Notes: generated by a model from the sequence alone, not told the origin. A stretch of DNA of 64,000 bases from Bacillota bacterium (GCA_023390115.1 JAEWDM010000022.1:434001-498000), one strand, 5' to 3'. Shown: positions 41,810 to 50,460, counted from the first letter of the stretch. Made by a program: numbers and translations.

Positions 41810-42481
41810 TTACATTTCATTCTGGAAATAATGTCTTGGGGAAAGTTCGGGCTGGGGCGGCAGGCTTTCTTCAATCCTTGCCATCAACACCCGGATACGG
41901 CTTTCGTTGCCGCTGTCCAGTTCGTTGTCCAGCATGACGCACCTCGCGCAGCAGGATACCAGCACACGCAGCTCATCATGGGAAAAGGTGAGAGCCGGAG
42001 CCATTTTCAGGCCGCTGCGCTCCATAAAGCTGTCCTGCGCCTGCGCCGGATCGTAGAACAGCAGCTCCCGGTAATATTTCCGGCTACTGTGCTTTGGAAA
42101 TGCTTTCTGACAGGTGACAAACTCATAGCCAAACAATCCGGTACGGCGGCAGAGCAGAACAGTTCCGGCGCTTTCAAACACCTTGATGTAGGAGCCTCCT
42201 GTCAGCAAAACAGGCTCCATCCGTTCCATATCCGCAAAGGGAGCCTGTGTACAGCAGCCCAGCGCGGTACGGGATTCCTCGGCGGTCTGCTCCAAAGCCC
42301 TCGCTTTGCCGCTTTCATATTTTTCAAAAACAAGCTCCCCGTCCTGTGTAATCACACAGAAAAGGGAGCTTTCGTCATACACCTCGGCGGCAATGTCGCT
42401 TTCCATGATACGTTCCACCCGAAAGCCGTTATCGGTCAGCCGGATAAAAAAATCGTCAAAAAATTCTTTTTTTGTTTTCAA
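41810..42481 (-). CDS. ICE paralogue family protein B (223 aa)
   Basis: Starts MKTKKEFFDDFFIRLTDNGF with TTG behind GGAGG. Closest relative in the window is the next gene at 41114-41797: both begin with MKTK-EF and contain a YF/LLFYDPAQAQDSFMERSGL-type block and a C-terminal LDSGNESRIRVLMARIEESL. No enzyme motif or membrane segment. The genes lie 12 bases apart, so a tandem duplication is likely. Confidence 0.65.
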   Translation of the reverse strand: MKTKKEFFDDFFIRLTDNGFRVERIMESDIAAEVYDESSLFCVITQDGELVFEKYESGKARALEQTAEESRTALGCCTQAPFADMERMEPVLLTGGSYIKVFESAGTVLLCRRTGLFGYEFVTCQKAFPKHSSRKYYRELLFYDPAQAQDSFMERSGLKMAPALTFSHDELRVLVSCCARCVMLDNELDSGNESRIRVLMARIEESLPPQPELSPRHYFQNEM

Positions 42482-42501
42482 TCCATTTTCCTCCCTGATG
42501 G

Positions 42502-43713
42502 TTAATGTTCATAGCCCTTATCCTGATATTTCAAAAACAGTTCCTTTTTGGCTTCTTTCGATAAATCCCCGTGGTGGAGCTTCTGCCAATCCTCAAAGCG
42601 CCGGTCACTGTCGCGGCTTAAAGCGGAGAGCATATCCAAGGCTTCCATCAGCATATGTTCGGCATAATAGACCCGGCGGGCGCTTTGATACTGCTCACGG
42701 CGCAGTTCGGAATCCATGCGGTTCAGAGCCTTTACCATGCCCAAAATCCGGTTTGCGATAATCTTATCCGCTTCCCCGGCGAAGCGTTCCCTCTGTTTTT
42801 CAAAGTAATCCTCACTGCCGCCATACAGCAGCGCCATCTTCATCTTGCTGTCAATGTAGCTTTCTTTCTGCTCCCTGAGAGCAGGGGTACTTTTCAGAAG
42901 ATATAGAACAAGTTCGTCTACCTGTTCTTTGATTTCAGGGGGCAAAAGCTGATATACAATCCTGCCGGTGGGCGGCAAAGCCGACTTGATTTTGAATACC
43001 CGGTCGGCGGTTTCATTCAAAATCGCATCATCAAAATCAAAGCTGCCGGAAAGTTCATGATCCTCGTCATAATCCTCCCGCAGCCGCTTATATTGGTTTT
43101 TATGAAGCCTACGCAAATGCTGTTCAAATTCGTCCACCAACTCATTGCTGATTTTCCGCATATCGGCGGCGGCTATATTTTTCTGCTCCCCAAAGGCTCG
43201 GATTTTATCGGCAAAAGTATCCTTAATGAGCTGTCTGCGGATTGCGTTTGGAACAGCCGGAGGGGTAAAGGGATTTTTGACCTGTGACGAGGTGTCCCAA
43301 AACACTACATGGATATGGGGGTGGTGCTTTTCCTTGTGCAGCGCACATGCCCACTGCAAATGTTCACGTCGGATATTGTTTTTCTCGGCAATGGTCATAA
43401 TGTGGTTTTCAATGTACCGCTGCCACGCTTTCTGATCCGTCAGATTAAGCTCGGCGGCGGTTTCCTCATCAAAGGAAATGATACTGCGGTACATGGTAAT
43501 ATGCTTCTTGGAATTGGCATACACCAGCCTTGCCACATCCCGCCAGTCCTCAAACTCGGTGATAGGACCAGGCGTAAACTTTCCAAACAAGCCATGGGCC
43601 ATGCCCTCATTTTTTGCGACTCTTGGGCGGGTGGCAATATACCGAACATGGGCGTAATTTTTGCCCGGCGTACTTTTATAGTTAGGATTTTTGAACCGCT
43701 GCTTATAGACCAA
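42502..43713 (-). CDS. MobP-type conjugative relaxase
   Basis: A 403-residue relaxase. N-terminal MVYKQRFKNPNYKSTPGKNY, with candidate catalytic tyrosines, and the metal-binding three-histidine motif ALHKEKHHPHIHVVFWD near residues 124-140. The second half is long and helical (LRREQYQSARRVYYAEHMLM). This resembles MobP3-type relaxases of Tn1549-like ICEs, which nick oriT and stay bound to the 5' end. TTG is used as start, but GGAGG is 18 bases away; an ATT nine bases from the ribosome binding site is a possible alternative, so the exact start is open. Confidence 0.9.
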   Translation of the reverse strand: MVYKQRFKNPNYKSTPGKNYAHVRYIATRPRVAKNEGMAHGLFGKFTPGPITEFEDWRDVARLVYANSKKHITMYRSIISFDEETAAELNLTDQKAWQRYIENHIMTIAEKNNIRREHLQWACALHKEKHHPHIHVVFWDTSSQVKNPFTPPAVPNAIRRQLIKDTFADKIRAFGEQKNIAAADMRKISNELVDEFEQHLRRLHKNQYKRLREDYDEDHELSGSFDFDDAILNETADRVFKIKSALPPTGRIVYQLLPPEIKEQVDELVLYLLKSTPALREQKESYIDSKMKMALLYGGSEDYFEKQRERFAGEADKIIANRILGMVKALNRMDSELRREQYQSARRVYYAEHMLMEALDMLSALSRDSDRRFEDWQKLHHGDLSKEAKKELFLKYQDKGYEH

Positions 43714-43747
43714 GCTGGAAATAAGGAATCACCTCCATCCGAATGAG

Positions 43748-44242
43748 CTACCGTTCTAAGTCCTCGCCCTCCGGCTGGCTGTATTCCTCGTCCTCGGCAG
43801 CTTTGCACACAAGGGCGTAATTCTCCATGGTTGTGCGGTATCGCCTTGTTTCCTCCAGAATGAATTTCACGCCCTCCGCCGTGCTGGGCGGCAGGGTTTC
43901 AAAGGATTTATAAAACGCATAGCGGTTGTATGGCTCCTTTGGTCTTTCTCCCAGCATATCCAAAAATTCCTCATACCCAAAGGGGCAAACCCGGCTCACT
44001 TCCTGACAGGCCAGATTCACGCCGGACAGGGTATCACCGTCCCGGATCTTTGACAGAATCAGCTCGCCAACCGGTTCATTGGCAGCCAGCTTCACTTCAA
44101 TCTGCTCCGTGCCGTGAACCGAAAGCTCTGATGCGGGAGTGCGAACACCGATGCTGCCTAAATGCGAAGCCAGATCATACGCCTTGCAGGGAAACTCCAC
44201 CACCAACGTACCGTTTTCATAAAGGATTACTCCTGTAATCAT
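43748..44242 (-). CDS. ICE-conserved protein of unknown function (164 aa)
   Basis: The real start is MITGVILYENGTLVVEFPC behind AAGGTGATTTTT; a reading twice as long overlaps the next gene out of frame and is rejected. It is a soluble protein, with LSVHGTEQIEVKLAANEPV and PKEPYNRYAFYKSFETLP, reminiscent of the small ArdA-like or ORF-type proteins of Gram-positive ICEs, but no family is certain. It directly precedes the relaxase gene. Confidence 0.6.
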   Translation of the reverse strand: MITGVILYENGTLVVEFPCKAYDLASHLGSIGVRTPASELSVHGTEQIEVKLAANEPVGELILSKIRDGDTLSGVNLACQEVSRVCPFGYEEFLDMLGERPKEPYNRYAFYKSFETLPPSTAEGVKFILEETRRYRTTMENYALVCKAAEDEEYSQPEGEDLER

Positions 44243-44252
44243 AAAAATCACC

Positions 44253-44747
44253 TTACCTTTCCGGCTCTGCGGCCTCGTCCTGTGCCATATCCGCAGCCAT
44301 GGCGCTTTGAAGCTGCTCAAACTGCCGGTAAACACGCTTGGTTCTCTGATAATGGGAACCGTCCAAAGCCATTTCTCCCTCTCCGTCTTGCCCCTGCGTA
44401 AGCACCACTTGAACCTCTCCGGCAGCAATATAAAAGGCATTGCACACCAGTTCCATGTAGGGATACCCCAGCCTTGAAATATCAAAGGGGGTAGCGTTGC
44501 ATTTACTGTTCCACGAAAACAGGCTGTGGGCAATGTCCACCACTTGACGAGTACGCTCGTTATAATCACGGGTTGCCCGTTTCAGCCCGGTAAATCCGAT
44601 GCCGTCCTCTGTAACATACCGGCTGACTGTTTCAAACAACTCCGGGTCATGGGACAGCAGATAAAAAGCCGCATGATAAGCAGGGTCGAGGTTGTCAGCC
44701 CGCTTTGTCAGTGCGGCAAGTTCTTTATATCGGTTTGCCTGTGTCAT
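44253..44747 (-). CDS. DUF6075-like ICE protein (164 aa)
   Basis: Starts MTQANRYKELAALTKRADNL behind AGGAG. LDPAYHAAFYLLSHDPELFE, EDGIGFTGLKRATRDY and RLGYPYMELVCNAFYIAAG recall the DUF6075/DUF2538 group seen on ICEs and phages; this is a tentative match. Soluble, no catalytic motif. It starts five bases after the stop of the preceding gene. Confidence 0.6.
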   Translation of the reverse strand: MTQANRYKELAALTKRADNLDPAYHAAFYLLSHDPELFETVSRYVTEDGIGFTGLKRATRDYNERTRQVVDIAHSLFSWNSKCNATPFDISRLGYPYMELVCNAFYIAAGEVQVVLTQGQDGEGEMALDGSHYQRTKRVYRQFEQLQSAMAADMAQDEAAEPER

Positions 44748-44751
44748 GTGC

Positions 44752-45426
44752 TCAATACTCCTGTTCTGCTTCATAATAGAAGCTGATAAAATCCGATTGG
44801 AGGGGGTCAATACCGTATTCGTCCTCCAATTCGTCCTGATAGTCCTCAATGATTTTCAGTTGTTCCTCGCTGGGGTATTGACTCTCGCCATTACCCACAC
44901 AATAGGAATAAACACTGGCGTTGACCTCGCTGCCTGCCTCATCTTCCATAAGTTCCTGAAATTGATCGCTGCTCTCCAACATATCCCTGTCACAGATACC
45001 CGGCAGCATGAAGCACTGATAGCCAAAATCAGTGCGAACCTCAACTACTGAATAAACAAGACTTTGGCTTTCAAGCTCTAATTTGACGATTTCAGCCTTT
45101 GCCTTTGCCCCTGTAATTTCCTCATAAGCGGCCGCCACTTCAGGAAACTCCGCAAGGGAAATCGGCTCTGTAATCTGCATATCTTCATAGGTCTGCACAA
45201 AGCCGTATTGCAGCTTGTTAAAGTTGACTTCCTCATTCTTGAAATCCTTTTGAAAACAATGCCATGCTTCCTCGCCGTCAAATCCGCCGTATTCCATATC
45301 CCCGGCTTTGATTTTGGCGGCAAGCATGGCATAAAGCATGGTTTCATCGGTAGTAACGCCTAATGTACGCATACTGTCTGTGCCTGCCCATGCGTTGCAG
45401 GCTGACAGAATATAAATGTTATTCAT
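44752..45426 (-). CDS. Acidic ICE protein, possibly ArdA-like (224 aa)
   Basis: Starts MNNIYILSACNAWAGTDSMR behind GTGAGG. Very acidic, with FDGEEAWHCFQKDFKNEEVN and a C-terminal EDYQDELEDEYGIDPLQSDF. An acidic profile fits DNA mimics such as the antirestriction protein ArdA, but no signature motif is visible. Overlaps the next gene by eight bases. Confidence 0.55.
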   Translation of the reverse strand: MNNIYILSACNAWAGTDSMRTLGVTTDETMLYAMLAAKIKAGDMEYGGFDGEEAWHCFQKDFKNEEVNFNKLQYGFVQTYEDMQITEPISLAEFPEVAAAYEEITGAKAKAEIVKLELESQSLVYSVVEVRTDFGYQCFMLPGICDRDMLESSDQFQELMEDEAGSEVNASVYSYCVGNGESQYPSEEQLKIIEDYQDELEDEYGIDPLQSDFISFYYEAEQEY

Positions 45427-45838
45427 TTCTGCTGTCCTCACTTTCCAAAAGATAAAGTATCATAAACTCTGCCACCAGCATAAGCCGTTCTGTCTGGCGC
45501 TTGGTGGCTTCTACAATCTTGGGCACTTCCAGCAGCCGCTCCAGTCCGTACCGCCGTCCAAACGCAAGCTGGGTTTCCTTAGAGATTCCTGTCAGGTAAG
45601 TAATGGCCGAAACATAATCGCCACGGCAGTCCCGCAGCCGCAGGGACTCTGCAATTTCATGCAGGGCTTTCAGCCTGCGGTCAATCTCACCGTTCATTTG
45701 CAGGCGGTATGGCTTTTCTATCAGTGACTGAAAGCCGCCTGCATCAATATATTCCCCCATCAATTTCCGGTGGGCGTTTCCGGCTGATAGGATTTTGTAC
45801 AGCAGTTCCTCTAACTGCTTTGTATCCTTTTCAAGCAT
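45419..45838 (-). CDS. Helical ICE protein of unknown function (139 aa)
   Basis: Starts MLEKDTKQLEELLYKILSAG; I take the second ATG because it lies nine bases from GGAGG. Mostly helical and charged, with RLQMNGEIDRRLKALHEIAE and GRRYGLERLLEVPKIVEATK. No known motif. It comes right after the MobC-like gene and may be a relaxosome helper. Confidence 0.6.
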   Translation of the reverse strand: MLEKDTKQLEELLYKILSAGNAHRKLMGEYIDAGGFQSLIEKPYRLQMNGEIDRRLKALHEIAESLRLRDCRGDYVSAITYLTGISKETQLAFGRRYGLERLLEVPKIVEATKRQTERLMLVAEFMILYLLESEDSRNE

Positions 45839-45853
45839 TGGCATCCCCCTCCA

Positions 45854-46327
45854 TCACAGCTTATCCGCAAGACGGCGAAGATTATCCGTATCGTGTAAAA
45901 AGCTGTTAATTTGAAAATCCTTTTTCTGCATATAGTCCACACCCAGCGTGACGGCCTCATTCAGCATTTGGTCAAACTGATCCTCCGTACCCTCATGGGC
46001 TACATTCATTAAAACTTTGATCAGCAGAAAAAAGGCAGCGGCATCCACCTTGCCCGATTTCATGTGCATTTTGGCAATGCGGTTGGCTTGTTGCTCCACT
46101 ACGGCTTTGATATCCTCAAGATGATAAATCGCCATCAGTTCCTGCCGGATGATACTGGCAATGAAATCAATGTTCTGGCTGTATCCCTCAACAGCAAGAC
46201 CCTTTTCAATAAACTGCCGTAGCTGTTCGGCAATGCCAATATTGTTTGTGGCAGCCAGCTTTTTGATTTGATCGGCAGTATGGGCAGGCACTTTCACGCA
46301 AAGCTGGATTGTTGGTTCCTGTTTCAA
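45854..46327 (-). CDS. MobC-like relaxosome protein with RHH N-terminus
   Basis: A 157-residue protein starting with TTG behind GGGGTGAG. The first 45 residues (IQLCVKVPAHTADQIKKLAA, then NIGIAEQLRQFIEKGL) form a ribbon-helix-helix DNA-binding domain; the remainder is helical, with MHMKSGKVDAAAFFLLIKVL. It is the first gene after the hairpin-rich candidate oriT and is followed, five genes on, by the relaxase. This layout is typical of MobC-type accessory proteins that bind oriT. Confidence 0.72.
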   Translation of the reverse strand: MKQEPTIQLCVKVPAHTADQIKKLAATNNIGIAEQLRQFIEKGLAVEGYSQNIDFIASIIRQELMAIYHLEDIKAVVEQQANRIAKMHMKSGKVDAAAFFLLIKVLMNVAHEGTEDQFDQMLNEAVTLGVDYMQKKDFQINSFLHDTDNLRRLADKL

Positions 46328-46362
46328 AAACTCACCCCATTTCTGAGAAATGGCATAAAAAC

Positions 46363-46521
46363 AGCCGACAGTCTTTTTACTGTCGGCTATCTATGCTTAA
46401 TGTCGTTGTAGCCTTTGGCTACAAGCTGTTTTCCGGCGAATGGGACATTCGCCTATTCCTGCCTTAACTCCAAAATCTAAGATTTTGGCATTAAGTAGCC
46501 CCCACCGACAAGCGGTGGGGG
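46363..46521. other. Candidate origin of transfer (oriT) with five hairpins
   Basis: Five perfect inverted repeats in 160 bases just upstream of the MobC-like gene: AGCCGACAGT at 46363-46372 with 46379-46388; TTGTAGCC at 46406-46413 with 46417-46424; GGCGAATG at 46435-46442 with 46446-46453; CCAAAATCT around 46470-46488; and CCCCCACCG with CGGTGGGGG around 46499-46521. Dense stems next to relaxosome genes are characteristic of oriT. The nick site is unproven. The first stem could also be a terminator of an incoming transcript. Confidence 0.65.
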
Positions 46522-46611
46522 CGTGGGTCGCTCCGCTCCCTGAAAGGGCGAAAAAAGAAGTACCATGGGCAATCCATGATACTTCAGTAAATTGTTATGC
46601 TGTTATCCGTT

Positions 46612-47874
46612 TCAGCGTTCTATATCCTCATTTTCGGTATTCTCACCACTGTATGCGGTATTTTCCTTTACATCTGACCGCACATCATCCACAAAAAACT
46701 GCGTAGACCGGGAGTTTACAAGTTCGGTCAGCATTTCCACTCGTCTGCGGAGTGCAAAGCATAGGGCATCACACCGGGCGGTGTCAATGAATACGGAGTT
46801 TCGTACCAGCTCCCTGAGTTCCTCGTCAATGTCATAGAGGGCGTTTAAGTCAAGCCAGTCAAAGCCCTGCACCAGCTTGATTTGTTCCTCATGGTCAGAC
46901 TTAAAGGGCTTGCAGGGAATCTTGGCTCGCGCATTGATGAGCGCAGGCGGCTTTGCGAACCACAGGGAAGAACCGCTGTCATAAACCGGAGCAGCGCCCA
47001 GCCATTCCAGTGTTTCCGCATTTCTCACTACACCAAAATTGTTTTGATGTCTGTCCTCATTGGCAATCAGGTAATCCAGCACGATCATTCGGTCAAGGAA
47101 ATCCGCCATTCCGGGAATGCCAAGTGCCTCACAGCAGTCCAAATAATGCTGATAAACGGATACATGGTTTTGCTTTTTCTGTGTCTGCATAATGTACCAT
47201 GCGGTAATCAGCTCGGTTTGCGGCGTGATAAAGTCCTCGCAAACGCTGTAAGGGTAATCCTCCTGCATCATCAAAGTGTACGGTACATGGGGAATTCCCA
47301 ACCGATCCATAATCCGGCTTGCCAGTACCTCGTTGTACGGCTCCTGCTGAGTTGCGCCGCTGCCTCCCTTAATCAGACACCGTTTTCCGTCAATGACCGC
47401 CCATTTCTTTTTCAGCCAGCCGTCCGAGGTGTTGTCCGGGGACATCAGACTGATCCTGTCACTGGAGGAACCCTTTCCGAACAGAAGATTTCCAATGTCA
47501 TCGGAAAAGGTATTCTCAAAGAAGTTGACATCCTGCCATTGAATACCGTAATCCTTCGGGCAAATCCAATATTGATCCGACAGACTTAGTCCAAGGCTTT
47601 TATCCAGAAGCGCCTGCGTGGTAGTCATATGCAACTCTGTCAGTGCATGGTGTATTCCATCACGACTGGCGGGAATGGCACGGCCTTTCCACCATTCATT
47701 GAGGGCTGCCCGGTCAATCACGCCTTTCCTGACAGGAATGCCTACCGGTACATGATTTGCATTAAACGCAGTTCCTATGGCGGAAATCGCCCCGGAAGCT
47801 GTGTCAAGGGCAAGCTCGGCCACAGGCACATTTTTGTGCATCAGAATATATTGCTTTGATAATTTTTCCGCCAT
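46612..47874 (-). CDS. HipA-like Ser/Thr kinase, without HipB partner
   Basis: A 420-residue protein. The C-terminal domain carries HipA-type kinase motifs: CLIKGGSGATQQEPYNEVLA (ATP and Gly loop region, near 165), VLDYLIANEDRHQNNFGVVR with the catalytic Asp (near 275), and PVYDSGSSLWF as the metal-binding DSG. The start is ATG behind GGAGTGGTGAAT. HipA kinases phosphorylate tRNA synthetases when not neutralised by HipB; no HTH antitoxin gene is adjacent. It lies between the Toprim gene and oriT. It may act in addiction, dormancy at transfer, or as a regulatory kinase. Confidence 0.82.
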   Translation of the reverse strand: MAEKLSKQYILMHKNVPVAELALDTASGAISAIGTAFNANHVPVGIPVRKGVIDRAALNEWWKGRAIPASRDGIHHALTELHMTTTQALLDKSLGLSLSDQYWICPKDYGIQWQDVNFFENTFSDDIGNLLFGKGSSSDRISLMSPDNTSDGWLKKKWAVIDGKRCLIKGGSGATQQEPYNEVLASRIMDRLGIPHVPYTLMMQEDYPYSVCEDFITPQTELITAWYIMQTQKKQNHVSVYQHYLDCCEALGIPGMADFLDRMIVLDYLIANEDRHQNNFGVVRNAETLEWLGAAPVYDSGSSLWFAKPPALINARAKIPCKPFKSDHEEQIKLVQGFDWLDLNALYDIDEELRELVRNSVFIDTARCDALCFALRRRVEMLTELVNSRSTQFFVDDVRSDVKENTAYSGENTENEDIER

Positions 47875-47948
47875 ATTCACCACTCCTTTCGCTATTTTAT
47901 AATTTTACCAAATTTTCTGTACAAATTCAATGCTCTTTGGGTTCCTTT

Positions 47949-48104
47949 TCACCGCTCCGTTTCCTGTTCCATGTCTGCCGCAGGCATATGGACAACGGCT
48001 TGCCGGAAAGTAAGGAGATCAAGGTTAAAATCCTTGCTCACTGGTGTCTGTATCATGGTCTTATAGCCCAAAGCGGCAAAAGCTTCAGCGGATAGTACCG
48101 CCAA
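47949..48104 (-). pseudogene. Decayed 3' fragment of a second Toprim/DUF3991 gene
   Basis: On the minus strand the frame reads LSAEAFAALGYKTMIQTPVS, then KDFNLDLLTF and stops after METER-like residues (EQETER, stop at 47949). It is clearly related to the C-terminus of the neighbouring Toprim protein (AEISAEIFADLGYTTFIQTP, NTKDFNKDLTTF). There is no start codon with a ribosome binding site and an in-frame stop lies just upstream. It is therefore a remnant of a diverged second copy. Confidence 0.78.
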
Positions 48105-48116
48105 TCAATAATACTT

Positions 48117-49154
48117 TCATCGAATTTCCTCCATTTCATTTTCCGTTTGAGAATAGCTCATCTCTGCCGCCAACAGTTCCAAAAAAGTAGTCAAATCCTT
48201 ATTGAAATCTTTGGTATTCGGCGTCTGAATAAATGTGGTGTAGCCTAAATCGGCAAATATCTCCGCAGAAATTTCCGCACGGACCTGCCCATGATTATGG
48301 GGAGTACCGTCAGGAAGCTGTCCGTCCACATCGTTATCGTAGCAAAATACAATTTCGTCAATTTCCGGGTGGCGTTCCAAATAGCGATACAACGCCTTAT
48401 CCGACAGACAGCCTTCCGCTACCCGGTGATCCTCCTGCCAGTCGATGCCGTTCAGCTTGCAGAGGGTGGCATGGCTCATGGCGTCGATGGGCGCCTCAAA
48501 TTCATAGACACGGTTAGAACGGCCCTCCATGCAAAACCCATAGGTCTTGTCTGAATTTTCTACATCCTGTCGAAAGCTGCTGCTTTGGCTGGGGGCGCGT
48601 AAAGCGCAGTACCTTGGTCTGTTATTCTCATCAAAGCCAACGAAAGCACAATTTTGAAAGGTATATCCGCTTTTTTCCGTCACCGCCTGATACACCTTGC
48701 CTTGGTTTATCAAGGTATAGACAATTTCCTTATCAATACCACGGGCTTGGGTCAGATAGGCAATGGTACGATTATAGTTCTTGGCTTTCGGCGGCAGTAC
48801 CAGATCACCTCTCGGTTTTTTTTCGCCGGGTGGCACATAATGTTCCGTCTGCTCATAAGCCCGGCAGCCCAAAATCATTTCAACCGCCGATTTGAAATCC
48901 TTTGCTCCCATGTATTCCTGCACAAAGGTAATAATATTGCGCTTTTGCCCACTTGGGGCCTGCTCACTAAAGCACTTATAGCCACGGCCATGCTTAAACA
49001 GATATAGGCCGCCGCTGTGTTTGACATGAACGGTGTTTGCATCACCTTTTTCAATCTCAAAGCCGTTCTGTACGGCAAAATCAATTATATTCGTGTCAAA
49101 GACCTGTTTCATCTGTTCTTCAGTAAATGGCATGGGCCTTGACTGTGTTCTCAA
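48117..49154 (-). CDS. DUF3991/Toprim primase-like protein
   Basis: A 345-residue protein. N-terminal MPFTEEQMKQVFDTNIIDFA and a zinc-free CHC2-like region (HSGGLYLFKHGRGYKCFSEQ), then DUF3991 (AYLTQARGIDKEIVYTLINQ) and a Toprim domain with EAPIDAMSHATL (glutamate) and EIVFCYDNDVDGQ (DxD). Such proteins act on single-stranded transfer DNA as primase or relaxase helpers. Start TTG, nine bases after GGAGG. A fragment of a second copy follows directly. Confidence 0.85.
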   Translation of the reverse strand: MRTQSRPMPFTEEQMKQVFDTNIIDFAVQNGFEIEKGDANTVHVKHSGGLYLFKHGRGYKCFSEQAPSGQKRNIITFVQEYMGAKDFKSAVEMILGCRAYEQTEHYVPPGEKKPRGDLVLPPKAKNYNRTIAYLTQARGIDKEIVYTLINQGKVYQAVTEKSGYTFQNCAFVGFDENNRPRYCALRAPSQSSSFRQDVENSDKTYGFCMEGRSNRVYEFEAPIDAMSHATLCKLNGIDWQEDHRVAEGCLSDKALYRYLERHPEIDEIVFCYDNDVDGQLPDGTPHNHGQVRAEISAEIFADLGYTTFIQTPNTKDFNKDLTTFLELLAAEMSYSQTENEMEEIR

Positions 49155-49197
49155 TCTTGCTCACCTCCATCATAAAACCACCCTGCAAGCAAGGCGG

Positions 49198-49740
49198 TCA
49201 GTGTTCCATGTCCATATCCGTTTTTTCCTTGCCCAAAAGCTCTGCCGTATGCTCTTGAAAGGTTTGCAGAACCTCCTTGATACCCTCCGGCAGCCTATCT
49301 TTGGAAATATGAATGTCGCCGAGAATATCCGCTGTGTAGCAGTAGTCATAGGGCAAATACCTTGCGGTGATTTCACTGGCAAGGGTCTTCGGCAAATCGT
49401 TATGTCCCTGTGAAACCACGCCATATTTGTAGAGAAATTCTGTCTGACAGTGTTCGCCGGAGGATAACAGGTCTATGCCCAACAGAGCAAGGGCGATTTC
49501 TCCGGTTTTCTTCCCCTGTATCACGCCGGGGACCACGGCATATTCCTCCTGCATATCACCATGGCCGCAAGCAAGCCGGGTATCTCCATACTGCTCCAGC
49601 ATGGCCGTATGCAAGCGGTTCAAAATCCCTTTTGCATACGCCTTTTCCTCCGTCCGGTAAGAACGGTCAAGCTCGTTGTAGTCAATAAACGGCAGGATAT
49701 GTGCATTGATATAGTCAATGTACTGATCCAATTTGCTCAT
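49198..49740 (-). CDS. ICE-conserved protein of unknown function (180 aa)
   Basis: Starts MSKLDQYIDYINAHILPFID behind AGGAGG. It contains YGDTRLACGHGDMQEEYAVV and LLSSGEHCQTEFLYKYGVVS; DUF3848-like proteins come to mind, but I cannot confirm that. Soluble, no catalytic pattern. Between the DUF4314/DUF3846 and Toprim genes. Confidence 0.58.
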   Translation of the reverse strand: MSKLDQYIDYINAHILPFIDYNELDRSYRTEEKAYAKGILNRLHTAMLEQYGDTRLACGHGDMQEEYAVVPGVIQGKKTGEIALALLGIDLLSSGEHCQTEFLYKYGVVSQGHNDLPKTLASEITARYLPYDYCYTADILGDIHISKDRLPEGIKEVLQTFQEHTAELLGKEKTDMDMEH

Positions 49741-49753
49741 ACTTTCCTCCTGA

Positions 49754-50440
49754 TTATCGTTCGATTTCATCGCTGGCGCCCAAAAACCCCATCATACGGA
49801 GAATGTCCTCCATGTCATTGCTGGCAGGCGGCATGACCTTAATCTCGTATTCAAAGCGGTGAGCTTCCTCATCAGTGTACTGCTCCGGTTCCTGAAAACG
49901 CTCGGTATAGTATTGGAGCTGCTTATCGTTCAAAGAAGTATCATTCCCCTCGCCATCATCTGCGCAGATAATGAACGTACCGCAGATAATATCTCCGTGA
50001 TCCAGGCGGCGGTTTCCGGGCAGACCGTTCAGTTTGCCCTCATCGTTACAATAGAGGTGGCAATCCGGCTCCGGCAGCGGAACAAACTCAATACAGCCAT
50101 CCACCAGCTTCTGCATTGCCCGGTAGTCATTCTCTATCTGCTTGGCATAGGGCGCTTTGCCCGGTTCCACCACCAACACCCGGATTTGATTTTCCTCCTG
50201 CTCCTGCTTTTGTTCGGATTGAATGATATGAAACCGATCTTCGTTTGGAATAAGAGAACGGGTTCTCCCATTATCCCAGCTCATTCCGAGTTGACTGGCA
50301 TCATCCACATATTGAACAGTCCCCTTGAGTCCCACCGGCATATCTCGCTCGTTATCCATTCCGTCCAGTTCAATTCTTGTGCCAATCGGGTATTTCTTTT
50401 TGATCTGTTCCACCTGATAAGGCTTCAAAAATCCCTGCAT
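49754..50440 (-). CDS. DUF4314-DUF3846 fusion protein
   Basis: A 228-residue protein in two parts: DUF4314 (residues about 10-70: KYPIGTRIELDGMDNERDMP, then GLKGTVQYVDDASQLGMSWD) and DUF3846 (about 85-180: IRVLVVEPGKAPYAKQIEND, GLPGNRRLDHGDIICGTFII). Both are ICE and phage families of unknown function, often found together near primase-like genes. Start: ATG behind AAGGAGG. Followed by a strong terminator on its upstream side. Confidence 0.85.
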   Translation of the reverse strand: MQGFLKPYQVEQIKKKYPIGTRIELDGMDNERDMPVGLKGTVQYVDDASQLGMSWDNGRTRSLIPNEDRFHIIQSEQKQEQEENQIRVLVVEPGKAPYAKQIENDYRAMQKLVDGCIEFVPLPEPDCHLYCNDEGKLNGLPGNRRLDHGDIICGTFIICADDGEGNDTSLNDKQLQYYTERFQEPEQYTDEEAHRFEYEIKVMPPASNDMEDILRMMGFLGASDEIER

Positions 50441-50460
50441 TGTGTCCTCCTTTTCAAACA

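Noticed and set aside
41132..42505. Plus-strand open frame of 457 codons
   Set aside because: Antisense to the two paralogue genes and without protein-like composition or ribosome binding site.
44243..44569. N-terminal extension of the 164-residue protein at 43748-44242
   Set aside because: It overlaps the neighbouring gene out of frame for over 300 bases and has shadow-type composition.
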